This document shows positions 33,179-41,488 of a stretch of 64,000 bases of DNA, piece after piece. Both the position numbers and the translations under genes were made by a program. The stretch spans positions 248,001-312,000 of the forward strand of contig NZ_JNZP01000002.1 in assembly GCF_000725545.1 (NCBI RefSeq), in the 5' to 3' direction. The DNA is from Streptomyces exfoliatus (GTDB lineage Bacteria; Actinomycetota; Actinomycetes; Streptomycetales; Streptomycetaceae). Each line of letters opens with the position of its first letter. Position 1 is the first letter of the stretch. Below the pieces are notes generated by a model, which was given only the letters and a program-made list of their open reading frames with translations, had not been told where the DNA came from and searched no databases.

Positions 33179-34660
33179 ATGGCTGAGCAGGTTCCCGAGG
33201 TCGGCACCCGGTCCGGGGCGCTGCGGGGTGTCCTGAAGGACGGCGTGGCCGCCTTCCTCGGAGTGCCCTACGCGGGGGCGCCGGTGGGCCCGCTGAGGTT
33301 CCGGGCGCCGGAACCGGCCGTACCGTGGCACGGGGTGCGGGAGGCCGGGGCCTTCGGCCCGACGGCGCCGAAGCGCCCGTACGCCCCGCCGCTCGACGCG
33401 CTCCTTCCGGACCCGGACATCGCGGGTGACGACTGCCTGAACCTGAACGTGTGGGCGCCGTGGGCGGGTTCGGCGCCGCTCGCGCCGGACCCTGCGGAGG
33501 GTGGGCTCCCGGTCATGGTCTGGATCCACGGCGGGTCGCTGATCCACGGCTCCTCGGCGGTCCCGGTCTACGACGGCACCGCCTTCGCCCGGGACGGGGT
33601 GGTCCTCGTCTCGGTCAACTACCGGCTCGGCGTGGAGGGCTTCGGGGTCTTCCCCGACGCTCCCGCGAACCTCGGCCTCCGCGACCAGATCGCCGCGCTG
33701 ACCTGGGTGCGGGAGAACATCACGGCCTTCGGCGGGGACCCGGACCGGGTGACGGTGTTCGGCGAGTCGGCGGGCGCGATCTCGATCGCCGCGCTGCTCG
33801 CCTCGCCGCTCGCGCGGGGCCTGTTCCGGCGGGCGGTGGTGCAGAGCGGCGCCCCGATCGCCCGGCCGCTCGCCGAGGCCCGGACGACCACGGAGGCGGT
33901 GGCCGCGCGGCTGAAGGTGCCGGCCACGGCGGAGGCGTTCGCGCGCGTGGACCGGGAGCGGCTGCTCGCGGCGCAGACGGAGGTGACCGGCAAGGGGTCG
34001 CCCCTGAGCGGCGGGCACGCGTTCCAGATCGTCGTGGACGGTGAGGTGCTGCCGCGCGATCCGGCGGAGGCGCTCGCGGACGGGGCGTCGGCCGGGGTGG
34101 ACCTCCTGATGGGCACCACCACGGAGGAGTACCGGCTGTGGTTCGTGCCGGGCGGGGTCGTCGACCGGGTGGGCCCGCTGCTCCAGCGGATCCTGCTGTG
34201 GAAGACGAAGGTGCCGTCCCGGGCGGCCCGGGTGTACCGGGCGGGCCGCCCGTCGGAGAAGCCGGGCGAGGTCCTGGGCGCGCTCGCCACGGACAAGCTG
34301 CTGCGGATCCCGCTGAACAGGCTCGCGGACAGCCGTCTGGCCTCCGGCGCGCCGGGCGGAACGTATCTGTACGAGTTCGGCTGGCGCTCGCCGGTCCTCG
34401 GCCTCGGCGCCTGTCACGCGCTGGAACTCGGCTTCGTCTTCGACACGCTCGACCTGCCGGAGACCCGTGCCCTGACGGGCCCGGACGCGCCCCGCGACCT
34501 GGCGGCGGCGATGCACGCGGCCTGGGTGGCCTTCGCGAGGACGGGCGAGCCGGGCTGGCGCCGGTGGGACCCGGCCCGCCCGGTGATGACCTTCGGCCCG
34601 GACGCCCCCACCGTGGTGGAGGCCCCGCGGGAGGCCGAACGGCGGGCGTGGGACGGCTGA
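33179..34660 (+). CDS. Type-B carboxylesterase/lipase
   Basis: 493 residues. The nucleophile lies in the GESAG elbow (FGESAGAIS, near residue 198), with the oxyanion segment VWIHGGSLIHG at about 118 and the NYRLGVEGF and GLRDQIAALTWVRENI signatures of the family. The acid is probably in TTTEEYRLW (near 325) and the His in GACHALELGFVF (near 412). No signal peptide, so probably cytoplasmic. It lies just downstream of the acyl-CoA ligase, probably in one operon, and could hydrolyse esters whose acids are then activated. The natural substrate is unknown. Confidence 0.93.
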   Translation: MAEQVPEVGTRSGALRGVLKDGVAAFLGVPYAGAPVGPLRFRAPEPAVPWHGVREAGAFGPTAPKRPYAPPLDALLPDPDIAGDDCLNLNVWAPWAGSAPLAPDPAEGGLPVMVWIHGGSLIHGSSAVPVYDGTAFARDGVVLVSVNYRLGVEGFGVFPDAPANLGLRDQIAALTWVRENITAFGGDPDRVTVFGESAGAISIAALLASPLARGLFRRAVVQSGAPIARPLAEARTTTEAVAARLKVPATAEAFARVDRERLLAAQTEVTGKGSPLSGGHAFQIVVDGEVLPRDPAEALADGASAGVDLLMGTTTEEYRLWFVPGGVVDRVGPLLQRILLWKTKVPSRAARVYRAGRPSEKPGEVLGALATDKLLRIPLNRLADSRLASGAPGGTYLYEFGWRSPVLGLGACHALELGFVFDTLDLPETRALTGPDAPRDLAAAMHAAWVAFARTGEPGWRRWDPARPVMTFGPDAPTVVEAPREAERRAWDG

Positions 34661-34772
34661 CCTTCCGGGGCGGCCTCGCGCACGGCCTCCCGCACGGGAA
34701 TCAGGCCATGGGGCGGCTGGTTGACGCGGAGGACAAGGAGCGGGACCGCGCCGAGGAGAGGCAGCAGACGAG

Positions 34773-35213
34773 ATGAGCGTCGACACCACGACCACCGAAG
34801 CGACCGGGTACTCCGCGTCCGAGACGGTACGGCGGATCCTGACGTCCACGGGCGACACCTGGGCGGTGGTCGGGCTCTCCTCGAACCGGTCACGGGCCGC
34901 GTACGCGGTGGCTGCCGTCCTCCAGCGCCACGGCAAGCGGATCGTCCCGGTCCACCCGAAGGCGGAGACGGTCCACGGCGAGCGGGGTTACGCCTCCCTT
35001 GCCGACATCCCCTTCCCCGTCGACGTCGTCGACGTGTTCGTCAACAGCGAGCAGGCGGGCGGGATCGCCGACGAGGCCGTCGCCATCGGCGCCAAAGCGG
35101 TCTGGTTCCAGCTGGACGTGATCGACGAGGCGGCCTTCGCCCGTACCCGTGAGGCCGGCCTGGACATGGTCATGGACCGCTGCCCCGCGATCGAGTTCCC
35201 GCGGCTGGGCTGA
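34773..35213 (+). CDS. CoA-binding (NAD(P)-Rossmann-like) protein
   Basis: 146 residues, a single CoA_binding domain: TWAVVGLSSNRSRAAYAVAA at the N-terminal phosphate loop, RIVPVHPKAETVHGERGYAS and VDVVDVFVNSEQAGGIADEA, and an exposed AKAVWFQLDVID-end. These small proteins bind CoA or acyl-CoA and resemble the CoA domain of succinyl-CoA synthetase, but the role of stand-alone versions is unclear. A GAGAGG site lies 12 bases upstream of ATG 34773, and an acyl-CoA ligase sits nearby, consistent with CoA biology. Confidence 0.9.
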   Translation: MSVDTTTTEATGYSASETVRRILTSTGDTWAVVGLSSNRSRAAYAVAAVLQRHGKRIVPVHPKAETVHGERGYASLADIPFPVDVVDVFVNSEQAGGIADEAVAIGAKAVWFQLDVIDEAAFARTREAGLDMVMDRCPAIEFPRLG

Positions 35214-35231
35214 CGCCTGCACACCGCGTGC

Positions 35232-35280
35232 GGCGTACCGCTCACGCCGTACCGCACCGCGCTCAGCCGAGCGGTACGCC
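35232..35280. terminator. Possible hairpin after the CoA-binding and YbaK genes
   Basis: GGCGTACCGCT (35232-35242) and AGCGGTACGCC (35270-35280) are perfect 11-base inverted arms across the gap between two convergent genes; the right arm lies in the 3' end of the YbaK-like gene. The 27-base loop is long. A shared terminator is possible but not certain. Confidence 0.35.
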
Positions 35281-35826
35281 CAGTCCTTCCAGCACGACCG
35301 CGCCCGGGAGCTGGGCGAAGGCCTTGCCCGGCAGGATCAGCTTGCCGCGGCGACGGCCGCTGCCGACCAGGACCCACTCGGTGTCCACCACGGCGGCGTC
35401 CACGAGGAGCGGCCAGGCGGCGGGCAGACCGACGGGGGTGATGCCGCCGTACTCCATGCCGGTCTCGCCGGTCGCGGTGTCCATCGGCGCGAACGAGGCC
35501 TTGCGGGCGCCGAGGTGCTTGCGTACGACGCCGTTGACGTCGACCCGGGTCGCCGACTTCACCACGCACGCGGCCAGGGTCGTCGTCTCGCCGCGCCTGC
35601 CCGCGACGACCACGCAGTTGGCGGACTCGTCCAGCAGCGCGGGCCCGTAGTGCTCCACGAAGACGGCGGTGTCGGCGATGGCCGGGTCGGTGTCCACGTA
35701 CAGCAGCCGGTCGGCCGGGACGGGCCCGGTCCAGGCGCGGACGGCGGCGGCGACGGGGCCGGTCAGCAGGTCGAGGCAGTCGGGGGCGGGCGTGGCGTCG
35801 TCGAAGTCTCCGATGGGTGCGCGCAT
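35263..35826 (-). CDS. YbaK/EbsC-type aminoacyl-tRNA deacylase
   Basis: 187 residues, YbaK/ProRS-editing-like fold. Characteristic features are ESANCVVVAGRRG with AACVVKSATRVDVNG, the RKHLGARKASFAP substrate-lid segment, EYGGITPVGLPAAWPLLVDA and a closing LVGSGRRRGKLILPGKAFAQL. Such proteins hydrolyse mischarged aminoacyl-tRNAs in trans, typically Cys-tRNA(Pro) or similar errors. It is preceded by an N-terminal extension of about 50 residues. ATG 35826. It is convergent with the CoA-binding gene and follows the XRE-cupin gene on the same strand, 43 bases away. Confidence 0.9.
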   Translation of the reverse strand: MRAPIGDFDDATPAPDCLDLLTGPVAAAVRAWTGPVPADRLLYVDTDPAIADTAVFVEHYGPALLDESANCVVVAGRRGETTTLAACVVKSATRVDVNGVVRKHLGARKASFAPMDTATGETGMEYGGITPVGLPAAWPLLVDAAVVDTEWVLVGSGRRRGKLILPGKAFAQLPGAVVLEGLGVPLG

Positions 35827-35869
35827 GGCCGCACGGTAACAACCGCCGTACGGCGCCCGGCGGCTCGTC

Positions 35870-36463
35870 TCAGCGTACGGGCGGGATGGAGACCGCCATG
35901 GTCATCTCGACCGGCTCGGCTCCGTCGTTGCGGTACGCGTGCGCCTTGTGGGCCTCGAAGACGGCGGAGCTGCCGGCGGGCAGCGGGTGCTCCTCGCCGT
36001 CCACGACGAGGGTGAGCTCGCCCGAGGTGACGTGGAGCAGCTCGACCGTGCCCTCCGGGTGCGGGTCCGAGGCGCTGCCGTCGCCCGGCATGAGGGTCCA
36101 CGCCCAGAGCTCCAGGGGACCGCGGGCCTCGGTGCCGACGAGGAGTGTGGTGTGGCTGCCGGTGGAGGTGGACCACATGCGGACGGCCTGCTCCGGCGGG
36201 ACGAGACGGACCTGGGGGCCCTGCTCGTAGTCGAGGAGGGTCGTGATGGAGACGCCGAGGGCGTCGGCCAGCTTCACGGTCGTGCCGACGCTGGGGTTCG
36301 TCCTGGCCTGCTCGATCTGGATGATCATGCCGCGGCTGACTCCGGCCCGTGCGGCGAGCGCGTCCAGGGTGAAGCCCCGTTCCTTGCGCCAGCGCTTCAG
36401 GTTCCGGGCGAGCGACTGCGTGAGCTGATCGAGGTCCGACACATTCCGTCCAATATTTTGCAT
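35870..36463 (-). CDS. XRE-family regulator with cupin sensory domain
   Basis: 197 residues. An XRE HTH (about 15-70; FTLDALAARAGVSRGMIIQI, then EQARTNPSVGTTVKLADALG) is joined to a cupin domain (about 95-195; DPHPEGTVELLHVTSGELTL, DGEEHPLPAGSSAVFEAHKA). The cupin would bind a small ligand, and such proteins (PuuR-like) control transporters and amine or sugar metabolism. The ATG at 36463 is preferred; TTG at 36475 and GTG at 36439 are alternatives. Two similar 16-base elements lie in the divergent gap before the EamA transporter, its likely target. Confidence 0.9.
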   Translation of the reverse strand: MQNIGRNVSDLDQLTQSLARNLKRWRKERGFTLDALAARAGVSRGMIIQIEQARTNPSVGTTVKLADALGVSITTLLDYEQGPQVRLVPPEQAVRMWSTSTGSHTTLLVGTEARGPLELWAWTLMPGDGSASDPHPEGTVELLHVTSGELTLVVDGEEHPLPAGSSAVFEAHKAHAYRNDGAEPVEMTMAVSIPPVR

Positions 36464-36468
36464 GACAG

Positions 36469-36486
36469 AGTTCAAGGTACTGAACT
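36469..36486. promoter_or_regulatory. Operator-like palindrome AGTTCAAGGTACTGAACT
   Basis: Inverted arms AGTTCA and TGAACT surround a 6-base centre containing GTAC. It overlaps the start region of the XRE-cupin gene and precedes the EamA gene. A related 16-base copy lies 37 bases away, so this is a good candidate operator for the XRE-cupin protein. Confidence 0.55.
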
Positions 36487-36506
36487 ACGGTGAGGTGCAC
36501 CCGAAT

Positions 36507-36522
36507 GTTCACTGCACTGTAC
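36507..36522. promoter_or_regulatory. Second, degenerate copy of the XRE-cupin operator (GTTCACTGCACTGTAC)
   Basis: GTTCACTGCACTGTAC matches GTTCAAGGTACTGAAC (36470-36485) at 12 of 16 positions and lies 25 bases before the EamA start. Two related sites between divergent regulator and transporter genes fit cooperative repressor binding. Confidence 0.5.
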
Positions 36523-36546
36523 TGCCGTCCCTGACTGCGAGGCCTC

Positions 36547-37410
36547 ATGACCGTGCTGTTCGCCCTGGCCACCAGCGTCCTGTGGGGCTTCGCCGACTTC
36601 GGCGGCGGGCTCCTCACGCGCCGGATACCGGCCCTCACGGTCGTCGTGGTCTCGCAGATCCTCGCGGTCCTCGTCCTGGGCGCCGTCGTCCTCGCGACCA
36701 GCGCGTGGACCGAGGCGGGACCCGAGCTCTGGTACGCGGTCGGGGCGGGCGTCGTCGGCCCGGCCGCCATGCTCGCCTTCTACAAGGCGCTCGCCCTCGG
36801 CCCCATGGGCGTCGTCTCCCCGCTCGGCTCGCTCGGTGTCATCGTCCCGGTGTCGGTCGGCCTCCTCGTGGGCGACCGGCCGGGGCTGCTCCAGTTCGCC
36901 GGGATCGCGGTGGCGATCGTCGGCGTGCTCCTCGCCGGCGGACCGGAGCTGCGCGGGGCACCCGTGCAGCGGCAGGCGGTGCTCCTGACCGTCGTCGCGG
37001 CCTTCGGCTTCGGCTCGGTGATGGCGCTCATCGCCGAGGCCTCCACCACGATCACCGGCCTGTTCCTCGCCCTCTTCGTCCAGCGCGTCACCAACGTCCT
37101 GGTGGGCGGCGGAGCCCTGTACGCCTCGGTGCGGCGCGGCGGCCGCGCCCTCCCCGAGGGCGGCCCCCAGGTCATCCGCGCGGCGCTCCCGGCCCTGGCC
37201 TTCGTCGGCCTCGCCGACGTCGCGGCCAACGGCACGTACGCGATCGCCGCCCAACAGGGCCCGGTCACCGTCGCCGCCGTACTGGCCAGCCTCTACCCGG
37301 TGGTGACGGCCCTCGCGGCCCGCGGCTTCCTCAAGGAACGCCTCCGCGCGATCCAGGCCGCGGGCGCGGGCCTCGCCCTGGTGGGCACGGTCCTGCTCGC
37401 CACCGGCTGA
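36547..37410 (+). CDS. EamA/DMT-family transporter
   Basis: 287 residues with about ten hydrophobic segments forming two EamA repeats. The N-terminus is LFALATSVLWGFADFGGGLL; the first repeat contains YKALALGPMGVVSPLGSLGV, and the second ends with LYPVVTALAARGFLKERLR, the E-R-L motif typical of the family. It probably exports a metabolite or drug. ATG 36547 is the natural start. Two operator-like elements lie upstream, so the divergent XRE-cupin protein probably regulates it. It is separate from the EamA gene at 10-11 kb. Confidence 0.92.
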   Translation: MTVLFALATSVLWGFADFGGGLLTRRIPALTVVVVSQILAVLVLGAVVLATSAWTEAGPELWYAVGAGVVGPAAMLAFYKALALGPMGVVSPLGSLGVIVPVSVGLLVGDRPGLLQFAGIAVAIVGVLLAGGPELRGAPVQRQAVLLTVVAAFGFGSVMALIAEASTTITGLFLALFVQRVTNVLVGGGALYASVRRGGRALPEGGPQVIRAALPALAFVGLADVAANGTYAIAAQQGPVTVAAVLASLYPVVTALAARGFLKERLRAIQAAGAGLALVGTVLLATG

Positions 37411-37425
37411 AGTCCGTCGCGGCGA

Positions 37426-38193
37426 TCAGGAAGGCACGGCCTCGGAGCTGCCGGCGCGGCCGGCCTCCCAGGCCGCGAGGGCCGCGAGCTGCGCGGCGGT
37501 GACGTGCTCCGGGATCGGGACGGGGGCCGGGGTCCGCAGCGGCGGCTGCCAGCCCTTCTCCGGGTCCCAGCCGCGGACGACCTTCGCGGGGGCGCCCGCC
37601 ACGACCGAGTGGTCCGGCACCTCGCCGCGTACCACCGCGCCCGCCGCGACCACCACGTTCCGGCCGAGCCTCGCACCGGGAAGGATCACGGCGCCGGTGC
37701 CCAGCCAGCAGCCGGGGCCGATGGTGACCGGCTCCGAGCGGGGCCACTGGCGGCCCACCGGCTCGTCCGGGTCGTCGTAGCTGTGATTGGTCGAGGTGAT
37801 GTAGACGTACGGGCCGCAGTACGTGTCCGAGCCGATGGTCACCCTGGCGTCGGCGATCACGTGGCTGCCCCGGCCGAGGACGACCCCGTCACCGAGCGTC
37901 AGAACGGTGTCCGGTCCCAGGTCGAGGCCCGGCAGCATCCCCGCCGTCAGCGTGACCTGCTCGGCGACGATGCAGCACTCGCCGATCTCGATCCACGGCT
38001 CGCCGAAGACCGTGCCCTGCGGGAAGGCCAGCCGGGTGCCCGCGCCGAGACGGCGGAAGCGCAGCCTGCCGGGGTGCTCGGCGGTGACGGATCCGGTCTC
38101 CTGCACCCAGCGCCAGCCGCCCTGCACGGCACGGGCGAGGACCCGGCGCCGCCAGGCGGCGAGGGATGAGAACGTGTTTCTGTTCCTGGGCAC
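37426..38193 (-). CDS. Hexapeptide-repeat acyltransferase (LbH fold)
   Basis: 255 residues. The central 60-200 region is a left-handed beta helix with hexapeptide repeats (VTIGPGCWLGTGAVILPGAR, NVVVAAGAVVRGEVPDHSVV, AGAPAKVVRGWDPE). The ITSTNHSYDD segment carries the catalytic His of the maltose/galactoside O-acetyltransferase type. The acceptor is unknown; such enzymes modify sugars or polysaccharides. The C-terminal 40 residues are Pro/Ala-rich. Start is GTG 38193. The gene lies between an EamA transporter, convergent, and the gamma-CA-like gene, divergent. Confidence 0.88.
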   Translation of the reverse strand: MPRNRNTFSSLAAWRRRVLARAVQGGWRWVQETGSVTAEHPGRLRFRRLGAGTRLAFPQGTVFGEPWIEIGECCIVAEQVTLTAGMLPGLDLGPDTVLTLGDGVVLGRGSHVIADARVTIGSDTYCGPYVYITSTNHSYDDPDEPVGRQWPRSEPVTIGPGCWLGTGAVILPGARLGRNVVVAAGAVVRGEVPDHSVVAGAPAKVVRGWDPEKGWQPPLRTPAPVPIPEHVTAAQLAALAAWEAGRAGSSEAVPS

Positions 38194-38322
38194 CCGGACA
38201 CCGTAGTCGGCGCCGTCGTGCCTGATCGGTGCGGTGCGCTGTGATGTCCGTCATGGACGCGGCATAGGGTGCGCCGGGGAACCCCCGGGCGCGACACGAC
38301 GGCTGACGATCAGGAGCGAACC

Positions 38323-38850
38323 ATGACAGAGGCGTTGATCAAGGGTGTGGGCGGCAAGGAGCCGCGGATCGATCCGACCGCCTTCACCGCCCCGACCTCC
38401 GTGGTCCTCGGCGAGGTGACGCTCGGTGCCCGGGCCAGCGTCTGGTACCACACGGTGCTGCGCGCGGACTGCGGTCCCATCGCGATCGGCGAGGACTCCA
38501 ACATCCAGGACAACAGCACGGTCCACGTCGACCCGGGCTTCCCCGTCTCGATCGGGGCCCGCGTGACCGTCGGTCACAACGCGACCGTGCACGGCTGCGT
38601 CATCGAGGACGACGTCCTCGTCGGCATGGGGGCGACCGTCCTCAACGGGGCGCGGATCGGCGCCGGGTCGCTCGTCGCCGCGCAGGCGCTCGTCCCGCAG
38701 GGGATGGAGATCCCGCCGGGCTCGCTCGTGGCGGGCGTCCCGGCGAAGGTGCGCCGCCCGCTGACCGAGGAGGAGCAGGCGGGCATCAAGCTCAACGCCG
38801 AGATGTACCTGCTGCTCGCCAAGGGCCACGCCGAGGCCTTCTCGGACTGA
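38323..38850 (+). CDS. Gamma-carbonic-anhydrase-family protein
   Basis: 175-residue left-handed beta helix of the gamma-CA family. Metal ligands appear as His in DNSTVHVDPGFP and in the GHNATVHGC element; IQDNSTVH and TVGHNATVHG are the conserved blocks. It is similar to the YrdA/CaiE/PaaY group, where several members show no carbonic anhydrase activity, so the activity is uncertain. ATG 38323 has AGGAG 9 bases upstream. A strong bidirectional hairpin separates it from the convergent DedA gene. Confidence 0.93.
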   Translation: MTEALIKGVGGKEPRIDPTAFTAPTSVVLGEVTLGARASVWYHTVLRADCGPIAIGEDSNIQDNSTVHVDPGFPVSIGARVTVGHNATVHGCVIEDDVLVGMGATVLNGARIGAGSLVAAQALVPQGMEIPPGSLVAGVPAKVRRPLTEEEQAGIKLNAEMYLLLAKGHAEAFSD

Positions 38851-38891
38851 CGGGCTCCGGACGCGAACCGAGCGGCCCCGTACGCGGACGG

Positions 38892-38927
38892 AGAAGGGCG
38901 GCACCCGCTGGAGGGTGCCGCCCTTCT
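38892..38927. terminator. Bidirectional terminator between gamma-CA and dedA-type genes
   Basis: AGAAGGGCGGCACCC (38892-38906) pairs perfectly with GGGTGCCGCCCTTCT (38913-38927) around a 6-base loop. Runs of A and T flank it on the outer sides, suiting termination of both convergent transcripts. Confidence 0.8.
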
Positions 38928-38944
38928 TCTCGTACGCAGGGGGC

Positions 38945-39604
38945 TCAGTCCGCGACCGCGACCGGCTCCCGCTCCGGCTCGGGCGCGTCGGCCCGCTCCG
39001 CCGCGGCCTTCTTGGCGCGGTTCCTGATGATCAGCATGGAGGCGAGACCGATCAGGACGGCGAGGACCAGGCCGAGCCAGGAGAAGCGCTTCAGCCATGC
39101 CTCGGCGACGATGCCGACCGAGTAGATGACGGCCGTCGTGCCGCCGGCCCAGAGGATGCCGCCGAAGACGTTGGCGATGAGGAACTTCCAGTACGGCATG
39201 TGCAGCACGCCCGCGAGCGGCCCGGCGAAGATGCGGAGCAGGGCGATGAAACGGCCGAAGAAGACCGCCCACATGCCCCACTTCTCGAAGGACCTCTCGG
39301 CGAGGCCGATGTTCGCCTCGCTGAAGTGCTTGGGGAACTTCTTGCCCAGCCAGGCGAGCAGCGGCCGGCCGCCCTTGCGGCCGATCGCGTAGCCGATCGA
39401 GTCGCCGATGATCGCGCCGGCGGTGGCGCAGCCACCGAGCACCCACGGGTTGATGTCACCGTGCTGCGAGGCGAGCAGCGCCGAACTCACGAGCACGATC
39501 TCGCCGGGGAGCGGGATGCCCAGGCTCTCCAGCCCGATCACCACTCCCACGAGAACGTAGACGGCGACCGCCGGGATCGTCTCCAGCCACTCCTGGACGT
39601 GCAA
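38945..39604 (-). CDS. DedA-family membrane protein
   Basis: 219 residues with about five hydrophobic segments and the VTT/SNARE-assoc features: PLPGEIVLVSSALLASQHGD, GDSIGYAIGRKGGR and RFIALLRIFAGPLAGVLHMP. DedA proteins are implicated in undecaprenyl-phosphate or other lipid flipping. The start is TTG at 39604 because GGGAGG lies 8 bases upstream and MHVQEWLETIPAVAVYVLVG follows; the ORF upstream is not protein-like. A second DedA-superfamily (TVP38) gene and uppP lie 5-6 kb away. Confidence 0.88.
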   Translation of the reverse strand: MHVQEWLETIPAVAVYVLVGVVIGLESLGIPLPGEIVLVSSALLASQHGDINPWVLGGCATAGAIIGDSIGYAIGRKGGRPLLAWLGKKFPKHFSEANIGLAERSFEKWGMWAVFFGRFIALLRIFAGPLAGVLHMPYWKFLIANVFGGILWAGGTTAVIYSVGIVAEAWLKRFSWLGLVLAVLIGLASMLIIRNRAKKAAAERADAPEPEREPVAVAD

Positions 39605-39743
39605 CGCGGCTTCCTCCCGTTTCGACTGCGATGCCGCGCGGGCCCCTGGTCGAGGGCCGTGGCGCGGGCGCGCACCGCGGCGGGCACGCCGGGGCAGCCT
39701 ACCCGGTCGCAGCGAACGCGCCCCGCCGCCGGCCACCCGGGAG

Positions 39744-39798
39744 CACGGCCGCCCCCGCACCTTCGGGAGGTCCTCCAGGAGATGCGGGGGCGGCCGTG
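39744..39798 (-). terminator. Long hairpin after the thioesterase gene
   Basis: CACGGCCGCCCCCGCA (39744-39759) and TGCGGGGGCGGCCGTG (39783-39798) are perfect 16-base inverted arms with a 23-base loop. Located just downstream of the hotdog thioesterase, it likely terminates that gene before the dedA-type start. Confidence 0.65.
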
Positions 39799-39809
39799 GC
39801 GTCCGAGGG

Positions 39810-40262
39810 TCAGCTGTTCGGACGCAGGGTCCAGACGACGGTCATCTCGCCGGTCACGGCGCCGTCCTCGCGGGTGATGTCGATCCGCACCGGGAACTCC
39901 GGCCGCTCCCCGGCGTCGAGTTCGGCGACGATCTCGGCGGCCGGGCGGCCGAGCGTGGCGGTGGCCGTGACGACGCCCATGGCGAGCTTCTTGTAGCCGA
40001 TCTCGGCCTTGACGGCGAGCGGTACGGCGCGGCTCAGCTGGTCGCCGAAGGCGGCGAGCACGATGGCGCCGCTGGCGGACTCGGCGAGCGTGAACATCGC
40101 TCCGGCGTGGGGGCCGCCGAGGTGGTTGTGGTAGGCGGGCTGGTCCGGCAGGCGCACGACGGCGCGCTCGGCGGTGGTCTCCAGGAACTCCAGGTTCAGG
40201 GTTCCGGCCATGGGCACCGTGGCGGCGAGCATCTCGCCGACGGTCATCTGGTCTGCGCTCAT
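39810..40262 (-). CDS. Hotdog-fold thioesterase-like protein (DUF4442/PaaI type)
   Basis: 150 residues. The core helix and HGG-like turn are present in AYHNHLGGPHAGAMFTLAES (near residues 43-62), followed by the beta strands AVPLAVKAEIGYKKLA and GEMTVVWTLR. Proteins of this type usually hydrolyse acyl-CoA thioesters; DUF4442 members lack direct biochemical proof. The ATG at 40262 begins MSADQMTVGEMLAATVPMAG. It stands alone between a divergent unknown gene and the DedA gene. Confidence 0.88.
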   Translation of the reverse strand: MSADQMTVGEMLAATVPMAGTLNLEFLETTAERAVVRLPDQPAYHNHLGGPHAGAMFTLAESASGAIVLAAFGDQLSRAVPLAVKAEIGYKKLAMGVVTATATLGRPAAEIVAELDAGERPEFPVRIDITREDGAVTGEMTVVWTLRPNS

Positions 40263-40369
40263 GGACCGCGATGTTACCCACGAGTAGCCGAGCTTGGCCA
40301 TCCCTCGCGCGTCCGCGGTCCGGGGGCGGGCGTGGTCGAGCCGCCTCCGCACCTCTATGGTTACTGGCC

Positions 40370-41482
40370 ATGTGGCCAGGACAGCAGCCGCCCGGGGGCG
40401 AGCAGAACCCGCAGGACCAGAGTCAGAATCCCTACCAGCAGTCGGGGTACCAGCAGCCGAACCCGTATCAGCAGCCGCCGACCCAGCCCGGGTACCCGCA
40501 GCCGCCGACGCAGCCCGGCTACCCGCAGCAGCCGCCCACGCAGCCCGGATACCCCCAGCAGGGGTACGCCCAGCAGCCCGGTTACGGCCAGCCGAACCCG
40601 TACCAGCAGCCGACCATGCCGCAGCAGTACGCGGTGCCGGGCCCGGGGCAGCCCGGCGGCCCCGGCGGCGGCAAGAAGAAGCAGACGACCCTCGTGGCGA
40701 TCGTCGCCGCGATCGCCGTGGTCGCCGCGGCGGGCGTCACCGGCTATCTGGTGCTCGGCGGGGACGACGACGAGAAGCCGCTCGCCGACGGCAAGCCGAC
40801 GGGGTCCGCCTCGGCACCCGCGACGCCGACGACGGACCCCAGCAGCTCGCCGTCGCTCGCCAACCCGCGCGACGGCGCGGCCCAGCAGCCGACGATCCCC
40901 GGCTGGAAGGTCGTCCACAACCCGAAGTACGGCACCCTCTTCGACGTACCGCCGGAGTGGCAGGTGCTGAAGCCCGGCACGATCACCTTCTTCGAGGACG
41001 AGAAGAAGAACGACGGCAGCGCCCTCGTGACGATGTCGGGGCCGACGCGCCTCAAGAGCGAGTGGTGCACCTACGACACCGACAAGAACGGCACCGCGGA
41101 GACCTGGGGCCTGGCCACCGCCGGCACCAAGGGCGGCCAGGGCGCCAAGGACACCGCGTCCGCCGCGCGCGGCGAGGCGGGTACCTGGGTGTGGGGCGGC
41201 TACGCGCAGCACATGCCGCAGAGCACCATCAAGATCTCCAAGCCCGTGCCGTACACGACGAAGTCCGGCCTCACCGGGAGCATGGCGACCGCCACGGCGC
41301 CGGGCGTGAAGAAGCGCAACAAGTGCGAGTCGGACGGCAAGTCCATCGCCTTCACCTTCAAGAACAACGCCGGCGACTTCTCGACCTTCGTGCTCTACGG
41401 GGCCGACGGCGTGGCCGACGAGCTGCCGGACGCCACCATCCGTCAGATCCTCTCCACGGTCCGCCTCGTACCGAAGTCCTGA
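40370..41482 (+). CDS. Membrane-anchored protein with proline/glutamine-rich cytoplasmic tail
   Basis: 370 residues. Residues 1-95 are a low-complexity Gln/Pro/Tyr tract built from QPPTQPGYPQ units, likely cytoplasmic. One transmembrane segment follows (TLVAIVAAIAVVAAAGVTGY, near 105-124), then a DDDEKPLADG linker and a beta-rich extracellular domain (about 180-370) with Cys pairs (KSEWCTYDTDKNG, KKRNKCESDGK). The single segment and tail resemble the type of Streptomyces sensor or anchor proteins, but no family is recognised. ATG at 40370 lacks a ribosome binding site; a TATGGT box 9 bases upstream suggests a leaderless transcript. Confidence 0.82.
   Translation: MWPGQQPPGGEQNPQDQSQNPYQQSGYQQPNPYQQPPTQPGYPQPPTQPGYPQQPPTQPGYPQQGYAQQPGYGQPNPYQQPTMPQQYAVPGPGQPGGPGGGKKKQTTLVAIVAAIAVVAAAGVTGYLVLGGDDDEKPLADGKPTGSASAPATPTTDPSSSPSLANPRDGAAQQPTIPGWKVVHNPKYGTLFDVPPEWQVLKPGTITFFEDEKKNDGSALVTMSGPTRLKSEWCTYDTDKNGTAETWGLATAGTKGGQGAKDTASAARGEAGTWVWGGYAQHMPQSTIKISKPVPYTTKSGLTGSMATATAPGVKKRNKCESDGKSIAFTFKNNAGDFSTFVLYGADGVADELPDATIRQILSTVRLVPKS
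40440..40600 (+). repeat. In-frame QPPTQPGYP-type repeats
   Basis: Several short tandem units encoding (Q)QPPTQPGYPQ and QQPGYGQPNPYQQP recur within the first third of the gene at 40370, giving a low-complexity, proline- and glutamine-rich region. Slippage could vary the unit number. Confidence 0.6.
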
Positions 41483-41488
41483 CGGCCC

